Source: Pelagibacteraceae bacterium GOM-A1 (GTDB lineage: Bacteria > Pseudomonadota > Alphaproteobacteria > Pelagibacterales > Pelagibacteraceae). Taken from it: a stretch of DNA of 32,828 bases. Positions within the stretch are counted from its first letter, which is position 1. Every line of letters begins with the position of its first letter. The notes beneath the pieces were generated by a model that had not been told where the DNA came from, did no database searches, and saw nothing but the letters and a program-made list of their open reading frames with translations. Both the position numbers and the translations under genes were made by a program. The stretch lies in NCBI GenBank assembly GCA_001704065.1, contig LHBX01000065.1, forward strand, positions 1-32,828. Reading direction: 5' to 3'. Positions 9,158 through 17,778 of this stretch are shown in pieces.

Positions 9158-10341
9158 TTTATAGATTTATCTTTTACACCTTTTAAAAAGTCTAGACATT
9201 TCTTTAATTCACTAAGTTCTATATATTCATCAATTTTATGAGCCTGTTCAATCGAACCTGGTCCACAAACCACAGTGCTAATCCCAACTTCTTGAAAGAG
9301 TCCAGCTTCTGTTCCAAATGAAACAGCTTCTCTTGAATTGTCACCAGTTATACTAGAAACAAATTCACAAGCCTCAGAATCGTTCAATCTATTAAATCCA
9401 ACTACTTCGCCTATAATTTCTTTTTTAATATAGGCATCTGAAAAAACTTTTTTCATTTCTGGTAATAATTCTTTATCAACATAATCGTCTATTATTTGAT
9501 TTACAAAATCTCCATCTTCTCTAACCACCGGTCTAGTTTCCCATTCAACTTTACATTTATCAGCGATAACATTATGAGCTATACCACCTGAAACTCCACC
9601 AACTGATAATGTAGAATATGGTGGATTAAATATACAATCTTTAGGAGCTCTATCTTTTAGTTTTGATCTAATTTCTAGTAATTTATTTACATACCTCGAT
9701 GCATATTCAACTGCATTGACACCTTGGCCAGGTTTAGAACTATGACCAGCTAAACCACCAAAGTGAACTGTATATTCATTCATACCTTTATGGGCATCAA
9801 TGATTTTCATATTGGTTGGTTCACCAATAATACAAATACCATCTTTAATATCTCTTTTTTTTAATTCTTTTATTAATAATGGTGCGCCGATGCATGCGGT
9901 TTCTTCATCGAATGTAAATGAAAAGTGAATGTCTCTATCTAAATTATTTTCTTTAAATACAGGAGCATATGCTAGAGCACATGCAATAAAACCTTTCATA
10001 TCACAAGAACCTCTCCCAAATAATTTCTCATTTTTTATAGTTGCAACAAATGGATCAGTAGACCAGCCTTTTGAAACCGGGACTACATCTGTATGACCTG
10101 AAAGAATAATAGGTTTTTTACCATTTCCATTTTTAGATTTTAAAGAAGCAAAAAGATTAACTCTTTTTTTATCACCATCAAAAATTCTAAATGAAGTAGC
10201 TCCTAAATTTTTTAAAATATCATCACAATAATTAATGAGACTATTATTATCGTTTCCAGAAATAGTTTTGAAAGCAATCAAATCTGTCAATATTCTTATT
10301 GAATCTTTATAAATTTTATCAGGATTATTTTCTGTACTCAT
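9154..10341 (-). CDS. argE: Acetylornithine deacetylase (ArgE), M20 family
   Basis: Zinc-dependent amidohydrolase predicted to deacetylate N-acetylornithine in arginine synthesis. M20 metal-site motifs are present in order: SGHTDVVPV with its His and Asp, GRGSCDMKG with the bridging Asp, FDEETACIGA with the catalytic and ligand glutamates, GEPTNMKIIDAHKG, and a C-terminal AHKIDEYI supplying the last His. The central dimerisation (lid) domain lies around GLAGHSSKPGQGVNAVEYA. The length of 395 aa fits ArgE. Related M20 enzymes such as DapE or acetylcitrulline deacetylases cannot be fully excluded. Only 25 bp separate its start from the divergent CsaA start, so promoters for both must overlap or lie inside coding DNA. 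Confidence 0.85.
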   Translation of the reverse strand: MSTENNPDKIYKDSIRILTDLIAFKTISGNDNNSLINYCDDILKNLGATSFRIFDGDKKRVNLFASLKSKNGNGKKPIILSGHTDVVPVSKGWSTDPFVATIKNEKLFGRGSCDMKGFIACALAYAPVFKENNLDRDIHFSFTFDEETACIGAPLLIKELKKRDIKDGICIIGEPTNMKIIDAHKGMNEYTVHFGGLAGHSSKPGQGVNAVEYASRYVNKLLEIRSKLKDRAPKDCIFNPPYSTLSVGGVSGGIAHNVIADKCKVEWETRPVVREDGDFVNQIIDDYVDKELLPEMKKVFSDAYIKKEIIGEVVGFNRLNDSEACEFVSSITGDNSREAVSFGTEAGLFQEVGISTVVCGPGSIEQAHKIDEYIELSELKKCLDFLKGVKDKSIN

Positions 10342-10366
10342 TTACAAATCATTATATATTAAATTT

Positions 10367-10708
10367 ATGAAAGAACAAATTACGTATGAAGACTTTGATA
10401 AAGTCGATATTAGATTGGGAACAATTATTTCTGTAAGAAAAAATGAAAAAGCAAGAAAACCTTCATTAGTTGTAGAAGTTGATTTTGGAGAAAAGATAGG
10501 GATAAAACAATCTTCAGCTCAAATTACTCATTATTACAATGAAGAGAATCTTAAAGGAAAACAAGTAATAGGTGTTTGTAATTTTGCAGAAAAAAATATT
10601 GCAGGAGTTGTATCACAAGTATTAATTCTCGGAGCTATAGATGCAGAAGGTAGAGTAACTTTAGTTCATCCATCTCAAGAAGCAGAGAATGGATTACCAA
10701 TTGCTTAA
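10367..10708 (+). CDS. csaA: CsaA-like tRNA-binding domain protein
   Basis: A 113-aa stand-alone tRNA-binding (EMAP/Arc1p-type OB-fold) domain, the size of CsaA, which in Bacillus has chaperone and export-related activity. Typical features are DFDKVDIRLGTI at the start, the ARKPSLVVEVDFG strand, SSAQIT near the middle and the NFAEKNIAGVVSQVLILGA segment shared with the C-terminus of methionyl-tRNA synthetase. The gene ends TAA directly followed by the ATG of the LysE-type gene. It heads a run of eight same-strand genes ending at 17778. The cellular role in this organism is not known. Confidence 0.9.
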   Translation: MKEQITYEDFDKVDIRLGTIISVRKNEKARKPSLVVEVDFGEKIGIKQSSAQITHYYNEENLKGKQVIGVCNFAEKNIAGVVSQVLILGAIDAEGRVTLVHPSQEAENGLPIA

Positions 10709-11299
10709 ATGCATCCAGAACTATTATCATTAAGTTTATTTTTTTTTGTTACCAGTTGCTCACCTGGCCCAAATAATATTGTTGCATCTCATTCAGGTTT
10801 TAATCATGGAGTAAAAAAAACGATACCTCTAATGTTGGGTGTTATATTTGGTTTTACCTCAATGCTATCTTTAGTCAATTTTGGGCTAATTAATATTTTT
10901 AAATTATATCCAATAATTCAAAAGATTTTAGTTTTTACAGGGTCAGCATTTTTAGTTTATTTGGCTTACAGAATTTCATTTTCTAAATCATCAAATCAAA
11001 AAGAAAAACTAGAACCTGTTAAATTTATAGAAACATTTCTTTTTCAATTCTTAAATCCAAAAGGAGTAATCGTTGCTATTATTGCAGTATCAACTTATAT
11101 CGAATCTGGAGATAACTTTTTTACTTATTCTTTCTGGCTCCTAACTTCTGCCTTTTTCTTTGCTATATTTAGCATCTTATTTTGGACTTTAATTGGTAAA
11201 TTTATGAGAAAATTCGCGACAAATGAGAAATTTATTAAATGGTTCAATTATGTTATGTCAGCGCTTTTATTAGGCTGCATAGCTACATTTTATTATTAA
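10709..11299 (+). CDS. LysE/RhtB-family amino-acid exporter
   Basis: A 196-aa integral membrane protein with about six hydrophobic segments. The N-terminal SPGPNN motif is the RhtB/LysE signature (family consensus TPGPN), and the conserved FLNPKG occurs near the middle. LysE superfamily members export amino acids or similar solutes by proton exchange; the solute cannot be predicted here. The start codon follows the csaA stop with no gap, and its own stop is 2 nt before the chosen aconitase start, so it lies within the operon. Streamlined marine bacteria often retain such exporters, so their presence is not unusual. Confidence 0.88.
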   Translation: MHPELLSLSLFFFVTSCSPGPNNIVASHSGFNHGVKKTIPLMLGVIFGFTSMLSLVNFGLINIFKLYPIIQKILVFTGSAFLVYLAYRISFSKSSNQKEKLEPVKFIETFLFQFLNPKGVIVAIIAVSTYIESGDNFFTYSFWLLTSAFFFAIFSILFWTLIGKFMRKFATNEKFIKWFNYVMSALLLGCIATFYY

Positions 11300-11301
11300 A
11301 T

Positions 11302-13971
11302 ATGAAACCAGGAGACAAAAACTCGTTCAATTCGTTAACTAAAATTTCAGTTAACGGCAAAAGTTATAATTTTTACTCACTGAAAGAGGCTGAGAAAAAT
11401 GGTTTAGCAGGTATATCAAAGCTTCCAAAATCATTGAAGGTCTTACTTGAGAATTTGTTAAGATTTGAGGACGATATAACGGTTAATAAAAATCAAATTG
11501 AAGCTATTAAAGTTTGGTTAAAATCTAAAAGTTCTAACACAGAAATTGCATATAGGCCTGCTAGGGTGTTGCTTCAAGACTACACTGGAATTCCTGCAGT
11601 TGCAGATTTAGCAGCAATGAGAGAGGCTGTAAAAGAAAAAAATAAAGATCCAAGTACTATCAATCCATTATCATCAGTTGATTTGGTAATTGATCACTCT
11701 GTACAAGTAGATAAATTTGCAAATAAAAATTCTTTAAAAGAAAACGTTGATATTGAATTTAATCGGAATGCAGAAAGATATTCTTTCCTTAAATGGGGTC
11801 AACAAGCATTCAATAATTTTAGAATAGTTCCTCCAGGAACTGGGATATGTCATCAAGTCAATCTGGAATACCTTTCAAAAGTTGTTTGGAATGAAAAATA
11901 TAAAGATGAAGAATACATATTTCCTGATACTTTAGTTGGAACAGATAGTCATACAACTATGGTAAATGGCTTATCTGTTTTGGGTTGGGGAGTAGGCGGA
12001 ATTGAAGCTGAGGCTGGAATGTTAGGTCAACCTATTTCGATGTTAATACCTGAAGTTATTGGATTTGAAATGAAGTCAAAAATGCCGGAGGGTACAACAG
12101 CAACTGATCTTGTTTTAACTGTAGTTAAAATGTTGAGAGACAAGGGAGTTGTTGGAAAGTTTGTTGAATTCTATGGTGAAGGACTAAAAAATCTGACTTT
12201 AGCAGATAGAGCTACTATAGCAAATATGGCACCTGAGTATGGTGCAACTTGTGGTTTTTTCCCAATAGATGATGAAACTTTAAAATATTTAAAATTCTCA
12301 GGAAGAGATGATCAAAATGTTGAAATTGTAAAACAGTATGCTCAAGAACAAGGACTTTGGGCAAGTTTAGATGTTGAATTTACAGACACACTATCTTTAG
12401 ACATGTCAACTATAGTACCAACTATTTCTGGGCCAAAACGTCCACAGGATAAAGTTCTACTTACTAACGCATCATCAAATTTTAAAAAAGTATTTTCAGA
12501 AATTACAAAAAAAGAAGAGCCAAATATTTATGATGTTGAAAAAGAAGATTTTAAAATAACCGATGGCGATGTGTTAATTGCTGCAATCACTTCTTGTACT
12601 AATACTTCCAATCCAAGTGTACTAATTGGAGCAGGTTTACTTGCAAAAAATGCAATTGAAAAAGGTTTAATGACTAAGCCCTGGGTAAAAACATCTTTGG
12701 CACCTGGATCACAAGTAGTTACAGATTATCTAGAAAAAGCTGGGCTAAATATTTATTTAGATAAGTTAGGATTTAATTTAGTTGGTTATGGATGTACCAC
12801 TTGTATTGGTAATTCAGGTCCATTAGCCGATAATATATCAGACTCCATAAAAAATAATAATATTTATGCTGTCTCGGTTTTATCTGGAAACAGAAACTTT
12901 GAAGGAAGAATTTCACCTCTAATAAAAGCAAATTATTTAGCGTCTCCGCCATTAGTCGTTGCTTATGCAATAGCAGGAACTATGAGATTTGATTTGTACA
13001 AGGATCCATTAGGTAAAGATAAAGATGGTAAAGATGTTTTTTTAAAAGATATATGGCCATCTAACAAAGAAATAGAAGAAACATTGAGAAATTCATTAAA
13101 TGCAGAAATGTTTATAAAAAGATACTCAAATGTTTCTCAAGGACCAGAACAATGGCAAAAAATTAAAACAGAGGAAACCAATATTTATAATTGGGAAGAT
13201 AATTCAACGTACGTAAAAAAACCTCCGTTTTTTGACAACCTTCCTGATAAACCAGAAGGATTTAAAGAAATTAAGGATGCAAGACCACTATTAATATTGG
13301 GTGATAGCATTACCACTGATCATATTTCACCTGCTGGATCAATTCAAAAAGATAGTCCAACTGGAGAATATTTTATGAAACACCAAATACTTCCAAAAGA
13401 CTATAATTCCTATGGAGCAAGAAGAGGCAATCATGAGGTTATGATGAGAGGAACTTTTGCCAATATAAGAATTAGAAATGAAATGGCACCTGGTACTGAG
13501 GGTGGTTTTACTAAGTTGTACCCTGAGGAAAAAGTAATGCCAGTATATGATGCGGTTGTTGAATATAAAAAAAGAGGTACCGATTTAGTTGTAATTGGTG
13601 GTAAAGAGTATGGAACTGGTTCTTCTAGAGATTGGGCGGCCAAAGGAACCAAACTTTTAGGTGTAAAGGCTGTTTTTGCAGAAAGTTTTGAGAGAATTCA
13701 TAGATCAAATCTTATAGGAATGGGTATACTACCATTACAGTTTAAAGATGGAATAAATAGAACTAATCTAAAATTAGATGGCTCAGAACTATTTTCTATT
13801 ATTGACTTAGAAAAAGGCATAGATCCTAGAGATGAAGTTGATGTTGAAATCAAATATGTCTCTGGAGACATCAAGAGAATTAAAATGTTAAGTAGAATAG
13901 ATACTAAGAACGAATTAGAGTATTACAAAAATGGTGGAATTTTACAATATGTACTTAGGAACATGATTTAA
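11302..13971 (+). CDS. acnA: Aconitate hydratase A
   Basis: Interconverts citrate and isocitrate in the TCA cycle using a [4Fe-4S] cluster. The 889-aa length and domain layout match the AcnA/IRP1 type. The cluster cysteines are in TSCTNTSNPS and in GYGCTTCIGNSGPL. VGTDSHTTMVNG, GDSITTDHISPAGSI and the swivel-domain GSSRDWAAKGT are all present. A longer frame opens at 11239, but its first 21 residues (MVQLCYVSAFIRL...) overlap the exporter gene and look nothing like aconitase. I therefore chose the ATG at 11302, just after the exporter stop and preceding MKPGDKNSF. The stop overlaps the next start (TAATG). Confidence 0.97.
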   Translation: MKPGDKNSFNSLTKISVNGKSYNFYSLKEAEKNGLAGISKLPKSLKVLLENLLRFEDDITVNKNQIEAIKVWLKSKSSNTEIAYRPARVLLQDYTGIPAVADLAAMREAVKEKNKDPSTINPLSSVDLVIDHSVQVDKFANKNSLKENVDIEFNRNAERYSFLKWGQQAFNNFRIVPPGTGICHQVNLEYLSKVVWNEKYKDEEYIFPDTLVGTDSHTTMVNGLSVLGWGVGGIEAEAGMLGQPISMLIPEVIGFEMKSKMPEGTTATDLVLTVVKMLRDKGVVGKFVEFYGEGLKNLTLADRATIANMAPEYGATCGFFPIDDETLKYLKFSGRDDQNVEIVKQYAQEQGLWASLDVEFTDTLSLDMSTIVPTISGPKRPQDKVLLTNASSNFKKVFSEITKKEEPNIYDVEKEDFKITDGDVLIAAITSCTNTSNPSVLIGAGLLAKNAIEKGLMTKPWVKTSLAPGSQVVTDYLEKAGLNIYLDKLGFNLVGYGCTTCIGNSGPLADNISDSIKNNNIYAVSVLSGNRNFEGRISPLIKANYLASPPLVVAYAIAGTMRFDLYKDPLGKDKDGKDVFLKDIWPSNKEIEETLRNSLNAEMFIKRYSNVSQGPEQWQKIKTEETNIYNWEDNSTYVKKPPFFDNLPDKPEGFKEIKDARPLLILGDSITTDHISPAGSIQKDSPTGEYFMKHQILPKDYNSYGARRGNHEVMMRGTFANIRIRNEMAPGTEGGFTKLYPEEKVMPVYDAVVEYKKRGTDLVVIGGKEYGTGSSRDWAAKGTKLLGVKAVFAESFERIHRSNLIGMGILPLQFKDGINRTNLKLDGSELFSIIDLEKGIDPRDEVDVEIKYVSGDIKRIKMLSRIDTKNELEYYKNGGILQYVLRNMI

Positions 13972-14615
13972 TGGATGAAGATATTGAAATAATAAATACC
14001 CAAACACGTAATGAAAAAATTAAAAACTTTTTCATAAATAATAAAAATACTTTAATTTCGATATTAGTAATAATTATTTTGGCTTTAATTGGTTACTTTT
14101 CTTTTGAAGAATATCAATCTAGCAAAAGAAAAAAATTAGCTGATAAATACGACTTAGCTGTAATAAAATATGAAGCTGATAATAAATATAATGTGATCCC
14201 AGATCTTAAAGAGGTGATTAATGCTAAAGACAAAACATATTCTCCTCTAGCTTTTTATTTTTTGCTAGATAACGATTTGATAAATTCAAAAGATGAAATT
14301 AACAATTATTTTGATATTTTAATTAATGATATTGGCTTGGATAAAAAGTTTAAAGAGCTAACAATCTTTAAAAAAGGCCTATATAATTCAGATTTTTCAG
14401 ATGAAAATGAATTGTTAGCTATTTTTAATCCTTTAATTAAAGCGGATAGTATATGGAAACCACATAGCCTTTATATTATGGCAGAATATTATTTATCAAA
14501 AAATCAAATGCAAAAATCAAAAGAATTTTTTGAGCAAATAGTTAGTCTTGAAAATAATAACTCTAAAATAAAAACCAAAGCTCAAAAAAGGCTAAGATCA
14601 AGTTTCAGTGAGTAG
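13971..14615 (+). CDS. YfgM-like tetratricopeptide membrane protein
   Basis: A 214-aa protein with a charged cytoplasmic head, one membrane segment (about residues 27-46, STLIS-like run to IGYFSF) and a periplasmic helical region with TPR-like repeats; the clearest is near the C-terminus (YIMAEYYLSKNQMQKSKEFF). This architecture matches E. coli YfgM, a SecYEG- and PpiD-associated ancillary protein. The gene is followed directly by a BamB-type lipoprotein gene, the same order as yfgM-bamB in E. coli, which strengthens the call. It starts inside the aconitase stop (TAATG) and overlaps bamB by 8 nt. Exact function here is inferred from family and neighbours. Confidence 0.75.
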   Translation: MDEDIEIINTQTRNEKIKNFFINNKNTLISILVIIILALIGYFSFEEYQSSKRKKLADKYDLAVIKYEADNKYNVIPDLKEVINAKDKTYSPLAFYFLLDNDLINSKDEINNYFDILINDIGLDKKFKELTIFKKGLYNSDFSDENELLAIFNPLIKADSIWKPHSLYIMAEYYLSKNQMQKSKEFFEQIVSLENNNSKIKTKAQKRLRSSFSE

Positions 14616-15876
14616 GATAGTATTATATTTCGTCTTTTTACTTTTATTATCAAGTTGTGGTCAAAGTAATAAATCTGTAGAAAATACTAATTCTAAGATT
14701 TTATTTGAAGAAATTAAACCAATTCAACAACAATTAAATCCCAATACACAAATAAATCTATCTAAATTTGTTAAAGATAATAGTTTTATAAATAATAATA
14801 CAAATAATAATGGAAATATAAACTTTGAGCCAACATTTAAAAAAAAGAAAACGTTTAAATTCTCAAAGATTAAACAGTTTAATTCAATTGATACAGATAT
14901 TTTATTTATCGAAAATAATGATCTTATTTATTTTGATAACAAAGGCACAATATTTAGAATTAATGAAAATTTTGAAACTTTGTGGAAAGCAAATCATTAC
15001 TCAAAGAAAGAGAGAAAACTTAATCCAATATTATATTTTAATTATATAGATAATAAAATTCTTGCCGTAGATACTCTTTCAAATATTTTTTCATTTAATT
15101 TAGATAATGGGGAACTAAACTGGAAGAAGGATAGTCTATCTCCATTTAATTCAAATATTGCTATAAAAAATGATAAATTTGTTACTGTTGATTTTGATAA
15201 TGTAATCAGATGTTTCTCAATATTAGATGGAAATGAATTATGGAATTTTAAAACAGAAAACACATTCATTAAATCTCAAAAAAAATTATCTGTAATTATT
15301 AAAGATGACATTGTTTATTCACTTAATAATTTAGGTGATCTTACGGCATTAAATATTAATGATGGGAGTTTAGTTTGGCAAACACCTACTCAGAGCAACG
15401 AAATATTCTTAAATGCATTTAGTCTAAAAAATTCAGAAATGATTTTGAATAATGAAACAATATATTTTTCAAATAACAAAAATGAGCTATTCTCAATTGA
15501 TACAAGAACTGGCATAGTAAAATGGAAACAAAATGTAAATTCCAGTTTAAAGCCTACGATTTCTGAAAATTATATTTTTAATATTTCTGAGGAAGGATAT
15601 TTATTTGTAATTGATACTGAGACTGGAAATATAATAAGGATAACTGATGTTTTCTCGACTTTTAAAAAAAGAGAAAAAATTAAACCGATAGGTTTTGTTA
15701 TTGCTAAAAATAAAATTTATTTGTCTACCGATAATGGACGAATTTTGATTATTAATTTAACTAATTCTGAAACAGAGAAAGTAATTAAATTTAATAATGA
15801 AAAAATATCTAGGCCATTTATTAATAATGCTAATATTTTTTTAATTAAAAATAATGGAATTATAAGATCAAATTAA
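14608..15876 (+). CDS. bamB: BamB-like outer-membrane assembly lipoprotein (beta-propeller)
   Basis: Periplasmic lipoprotein of the BAM complex that inserts beta-barrel proteins into the outer membrane. The signal sequence ends in a lipobox (LLLSSC, Cys at about residue 17). An Asn-rich linker of about 70 residues follows, then PQQ-like propeller blades marked by recurring W-containing motifs: LWKANH, LNWKKD, ELWNFK, LVWQTP and VKWKQN. The 422-aa length is somewhat above E. coli BamB, owing to the low-complexity N-terminal linker. The start is GTG at 14608, overlapping the YfgM-like gene by 8 nt (GTGAGTAG), chosen because it places the signal sequence at the very N-terminus. E. coli has der next; here it is a cupin gene. 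Confidence 0.88.
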   Translation: MSRIVLYFVFLLLLSSCGQSNKSVENTNSKILFEEIKPIQQQLNPNTQINLSKFVKDNSFINNNTNNNGNINFEPTFKKKKTFKFSKIKQFNSIDTDILFIENNDLIYFDNKGTIFRINENFETLWKANHYSKKERKLNPILYFNYIDNKILAVDTLSNIFSFNLDNGELNWKKDSLSPFNSNIAIKNDKFVTVDFDNVIRCFSILDGNELWNFKTENTFIKSQKKLSVIIKDDIVYSLNNLGDLTALNINDGSLVWQTPTQSNEIFLNAFSLKNSEMILNNETIYFSNNKNELFSIDTRTGIVKWKQNVNSSLKPTISENYIFNISEEGYLFVIDTETGNIIRITDVFSTFKKREKIKPIGFVIAKNKIYLSTDNGRILIINLTNSETEKVIKFNNEKISRPFINNANIFLIKNNGIIRSN

Positions 15877-16307
15877 TGTTATTAAAATTTTTAGAAAAAA
15901 TTGGAAGAAAAAAGGTAGTTTTAGATAGAGGGCCGTCTCACCCAAAATTTAATAAAGCTAAACCATGGATGAATAGATATTATTTATTATTTAGGAATAG
16001 ACCAAAATGGTTTCCATTTAATATATTAATTCATGAAATGTTGGATGATGATCATGGAGATGGAGTTCATAATCATCTATTCCCTTATATTACAATAATT
16101 TTGAGAGGTGGTTATTGGGAAACTACTAAAAAAGGCAAGTTCTGGAGAAAGCCTGGATATATTGGATTTAGATCAGCCAATGCATATCATAGAGTAGACC
16201 TTGAGCCAGGAACAAGGCCAATGACAATTTTTATCTCTGGACCTTTTGGATTAAGAAAAGGACCAAGATCAGAATACGGTATCGATTTTAATTCAAAAAA
16301 GAATTAA
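15876..16307 (+). CDS. Cupin-fold protein of unknown function
   Basis: A 143-aa small protein with a single cupin-type beta-barrel. The first cupin motif is visible as HNHLFPYITIILRGGYWE (two His and later a Glu), and the second as ANAYHRVDLEPGTRPMTIFISG, with one His. These could bind a single metal ion, as in small dioxygenases or isomerases. The N-terminal part (YYLLFRNRPKWFPFNILIH) is unusually aromatic and resembles hydrophobic contact or membrane-surface segments. No signal peptide is seen. It is embedded between bamB and zapE with 1-nt overlaps on both sides (TAATG). I cannot name a substrate. Confidence 0.75.
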   Translation: MLLKFLEKIGRKKVVLDRGPSHPKFNKAKPWMNRYYLLFRNRPKWFPFNILIHEMLDDDHGDGVHNHLFPYITIILRGGYWETTKKGKFWRKPGYIGFRSANAYHRVDLEPGTRPMTIFISGPFGLRKGPRSEYGIDFNSKKN

Positions 16308-17362
16308 TGCAAAAAAGTTTTGTTAAAGAGTTTAAACTTTACTGCAAAAAAAAAAATCTAGATGTTAATTCTCATCAGATAAAACTCATAAAAACATTGG
16401 AGGAATATTATAAATTAAACTACAAATCTTTTATATCAAAAATTTTATCACAAAAAAATTATAAAAAAGGCTTTTATCTTTATGGAGATGTCGGTGTCGG
16501 CAAAACCATGATATTAGATTTTTTTTTCAACTTAGTTGAAGGTAAAAAATTAAAACTTCACTTCAATGAGTTTATGCTTAGCTTTCACGACTTTGTTCAC
16601 CAATCTAAAGATAAAAATGATGAAAATAAATTAAGTAAATTTGTTAAAAAATTAAAATCGAAAGCAAAATTAATATATTTCGACGAGTTTCAAGTTACAA
16701 ATATTGTAGATGCAATGATACTTGGAAAATTATTTGATGAAATATTTAAAGAAGATTTAAAAATTATTGTAACATCTAATATAAAAATTGAAAATTTGTA
16801 TAAAGATGGGTTGCAAAGAGATCAATTCAAACCTTTTATAAAAATAATGCAAAAGCAATCATTTGAATATCAATTAAATATAGATGATGATTATAGAAAG
16901 TCCAAAGGTAATAAAACTCAAAGATATTACTCACCTTTAAATCAAGAAAACAATTTTAAAATAAACAAATTATTTAGAGTGATGACTAAAGATAAGGATT
17001 TAAAAGAAAAGATTTTAAACATCAAAGGAAGAAAATTTATTTTAAAAAATTTTTATGATGGAATTGTTCGATTAACTTTTAAAGAAGTATGTGATAAAAA
17101 TTTAGGATCAGAAGATTATATAAAAATAGTAAAAAATTGTTTTTTTATAGTTATGGAAAATGTACCAGCATTTAATGATTTAAACTCAAATCAACAACAA
17201 AGATTTATTACTTTTTTAGATATCGTGTATGATCAAAATATACCTATGGCTATTAGTGCAGAACAAAATATTGATAAACTTACATCATCAAAATTATTGG
17301 AAAAACCATTTAAGCGTACCATTAGCCGATTATATGAACTAACATCTAATAAGCATTTATGA
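16307..17362 (+). CDS. zapE: AFG1/ZapE-family AAA+ ATPase
   Basis: P-loop ATPase of the AFG1/ZapE family, linked in E. coli to the division ring and in mitochondria to protein quality control. Motifs: Walker A YGDVGVGKTMI (about residue 58), the conserved HFNEFMLSFHDFVH loop, Walker B LIYFDEFQVTNIVDAM, sensor-like VTSNIKIENLYKDGLQRDQF with Arg residues, and a C-terminal DIVYDQNIPMAISAEQ region. The length of 351 aa is typical. The translation is very rich in Lys, Asn and Ile like its neighbours, giving no sign of transfer. It overlaps the cupin gene by 1 nt and the yjbQ gene by 4 nt (ATGA). Confidence 0.9.
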   Translation: MQKSFVKEFKLYCKKKNLDVNSHQIKLIKTLEEYYKLNYKSFISKILSQKNYKKGFYLYGDVGVGKTMILDFFFNLVEGKKLKLHFNEFMLSFHDFVHQSKDKNDENKLSKFVKKLKSKAKLIYFDEFQVTNIVDAMILGKLFDEIFKEDLKIIVTSNIKIENLYKDGLQRDQFKPFIKIMQKQSFEYQLNIDDDYRKSKGNKTQRYYSPLNQENNFKINKLFRVMTKDKDLKEKILNIKGRKFILKNFYDGIVRLTFKEVCDKNLGSEDYIKIVKNCFFIVMENVPAFNDLNSNQQQRFITFLDIVYDQNIPMAISAEQNIDKLTSSKLLEKPFKRTISRLYELTSNKHL

Positions 17363-17778
17363 GACAAGAATTTTTTAATCTTGAACTTAAAACAAATGGT
17401 CAAAAATTATATGAATTTACCAATCAAACGATAGACTGGATAAATAAAAACAATTTTAATAATGGTATTTTAAATTTAAGCATACAGCACACTAGTGCAT
17501 CTTTAATTGTTCAAGAAAATGCTGATCCTGATGTTCAATCAGATTTAATTAATTATTTTGATAAAATTGCTCCAATGGATAATAAATTATATATTCATAC
17601 AATAGAAGGTAAGGATGATATGCCAGCTCATATAAAGTCAGCTTTAACTAACAATCAAATATCCCTCAGTATAAAAAACAAACAACTTTTGTTAGGAACT
17701 TGGCAAGGAATTTACCTTTTTGAACATAGGTTAGCTTCTACAAAAAGGCTTATTATTCATCATTTTATTGGAGATTAA
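17359..17778 (+). CDS. YjbQ-family (UPF0047) protein
   Basis: A 139-aa member of the YjbQ/UPF0047 family, annotated in many genomes as secondary thiamine-phosphate synthase because family members can complement thiE mutants weakly. The true role is unsettled. Family hallmarks are LSIQHTSASLIVQENADPDV, a conserved Asp-rich loop ending in HTIEGKDDMPAHIKSAL, and LLLGTWQGIYLFEHR. The His and Asp residues form the presumed metal or catalytic pocket. Translation is coupled to zapE through ATGA. Its TAA (17776-17778) touches the stop of the convergent photolyase gene with zero intervening bases, so no terminator fits between them. Confidence 0.9.
   Translation: MRQEFFNLELKTNGQKLYEFTNQTIDWINKNNFNNGILNLSIQHTSASLIVQENADPDVQSDLINYFDKIAPMDNKLYIHTIEGKDDMPAHIKSALTNNQISLSIKNKQLLLGTWQGIYLFEHRLASTKRLIIHHFIGD

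Noticed and set aside
11239-11301. Upstream start giving a 910-aa aconitase
   Set aside because: It would overlap the exporter gene by 61 nt, and the added residues do not look like aconitase. The ATG at 11302 fits the operon spacing.
12773-12970. Antisense ORF inside aconitase, and similar short frames opposite other genes
   Set aside because: Low-complexity translations without start signals, fully inside well-conserved genes on the other strand.
14825-15049. Out-of-frame 74-codon ORF inside bamB
   Set aside because: Runs in a different frame through the Lys/Asn-rich part of a recognised lipoprotein gene; its composition looks like chance.
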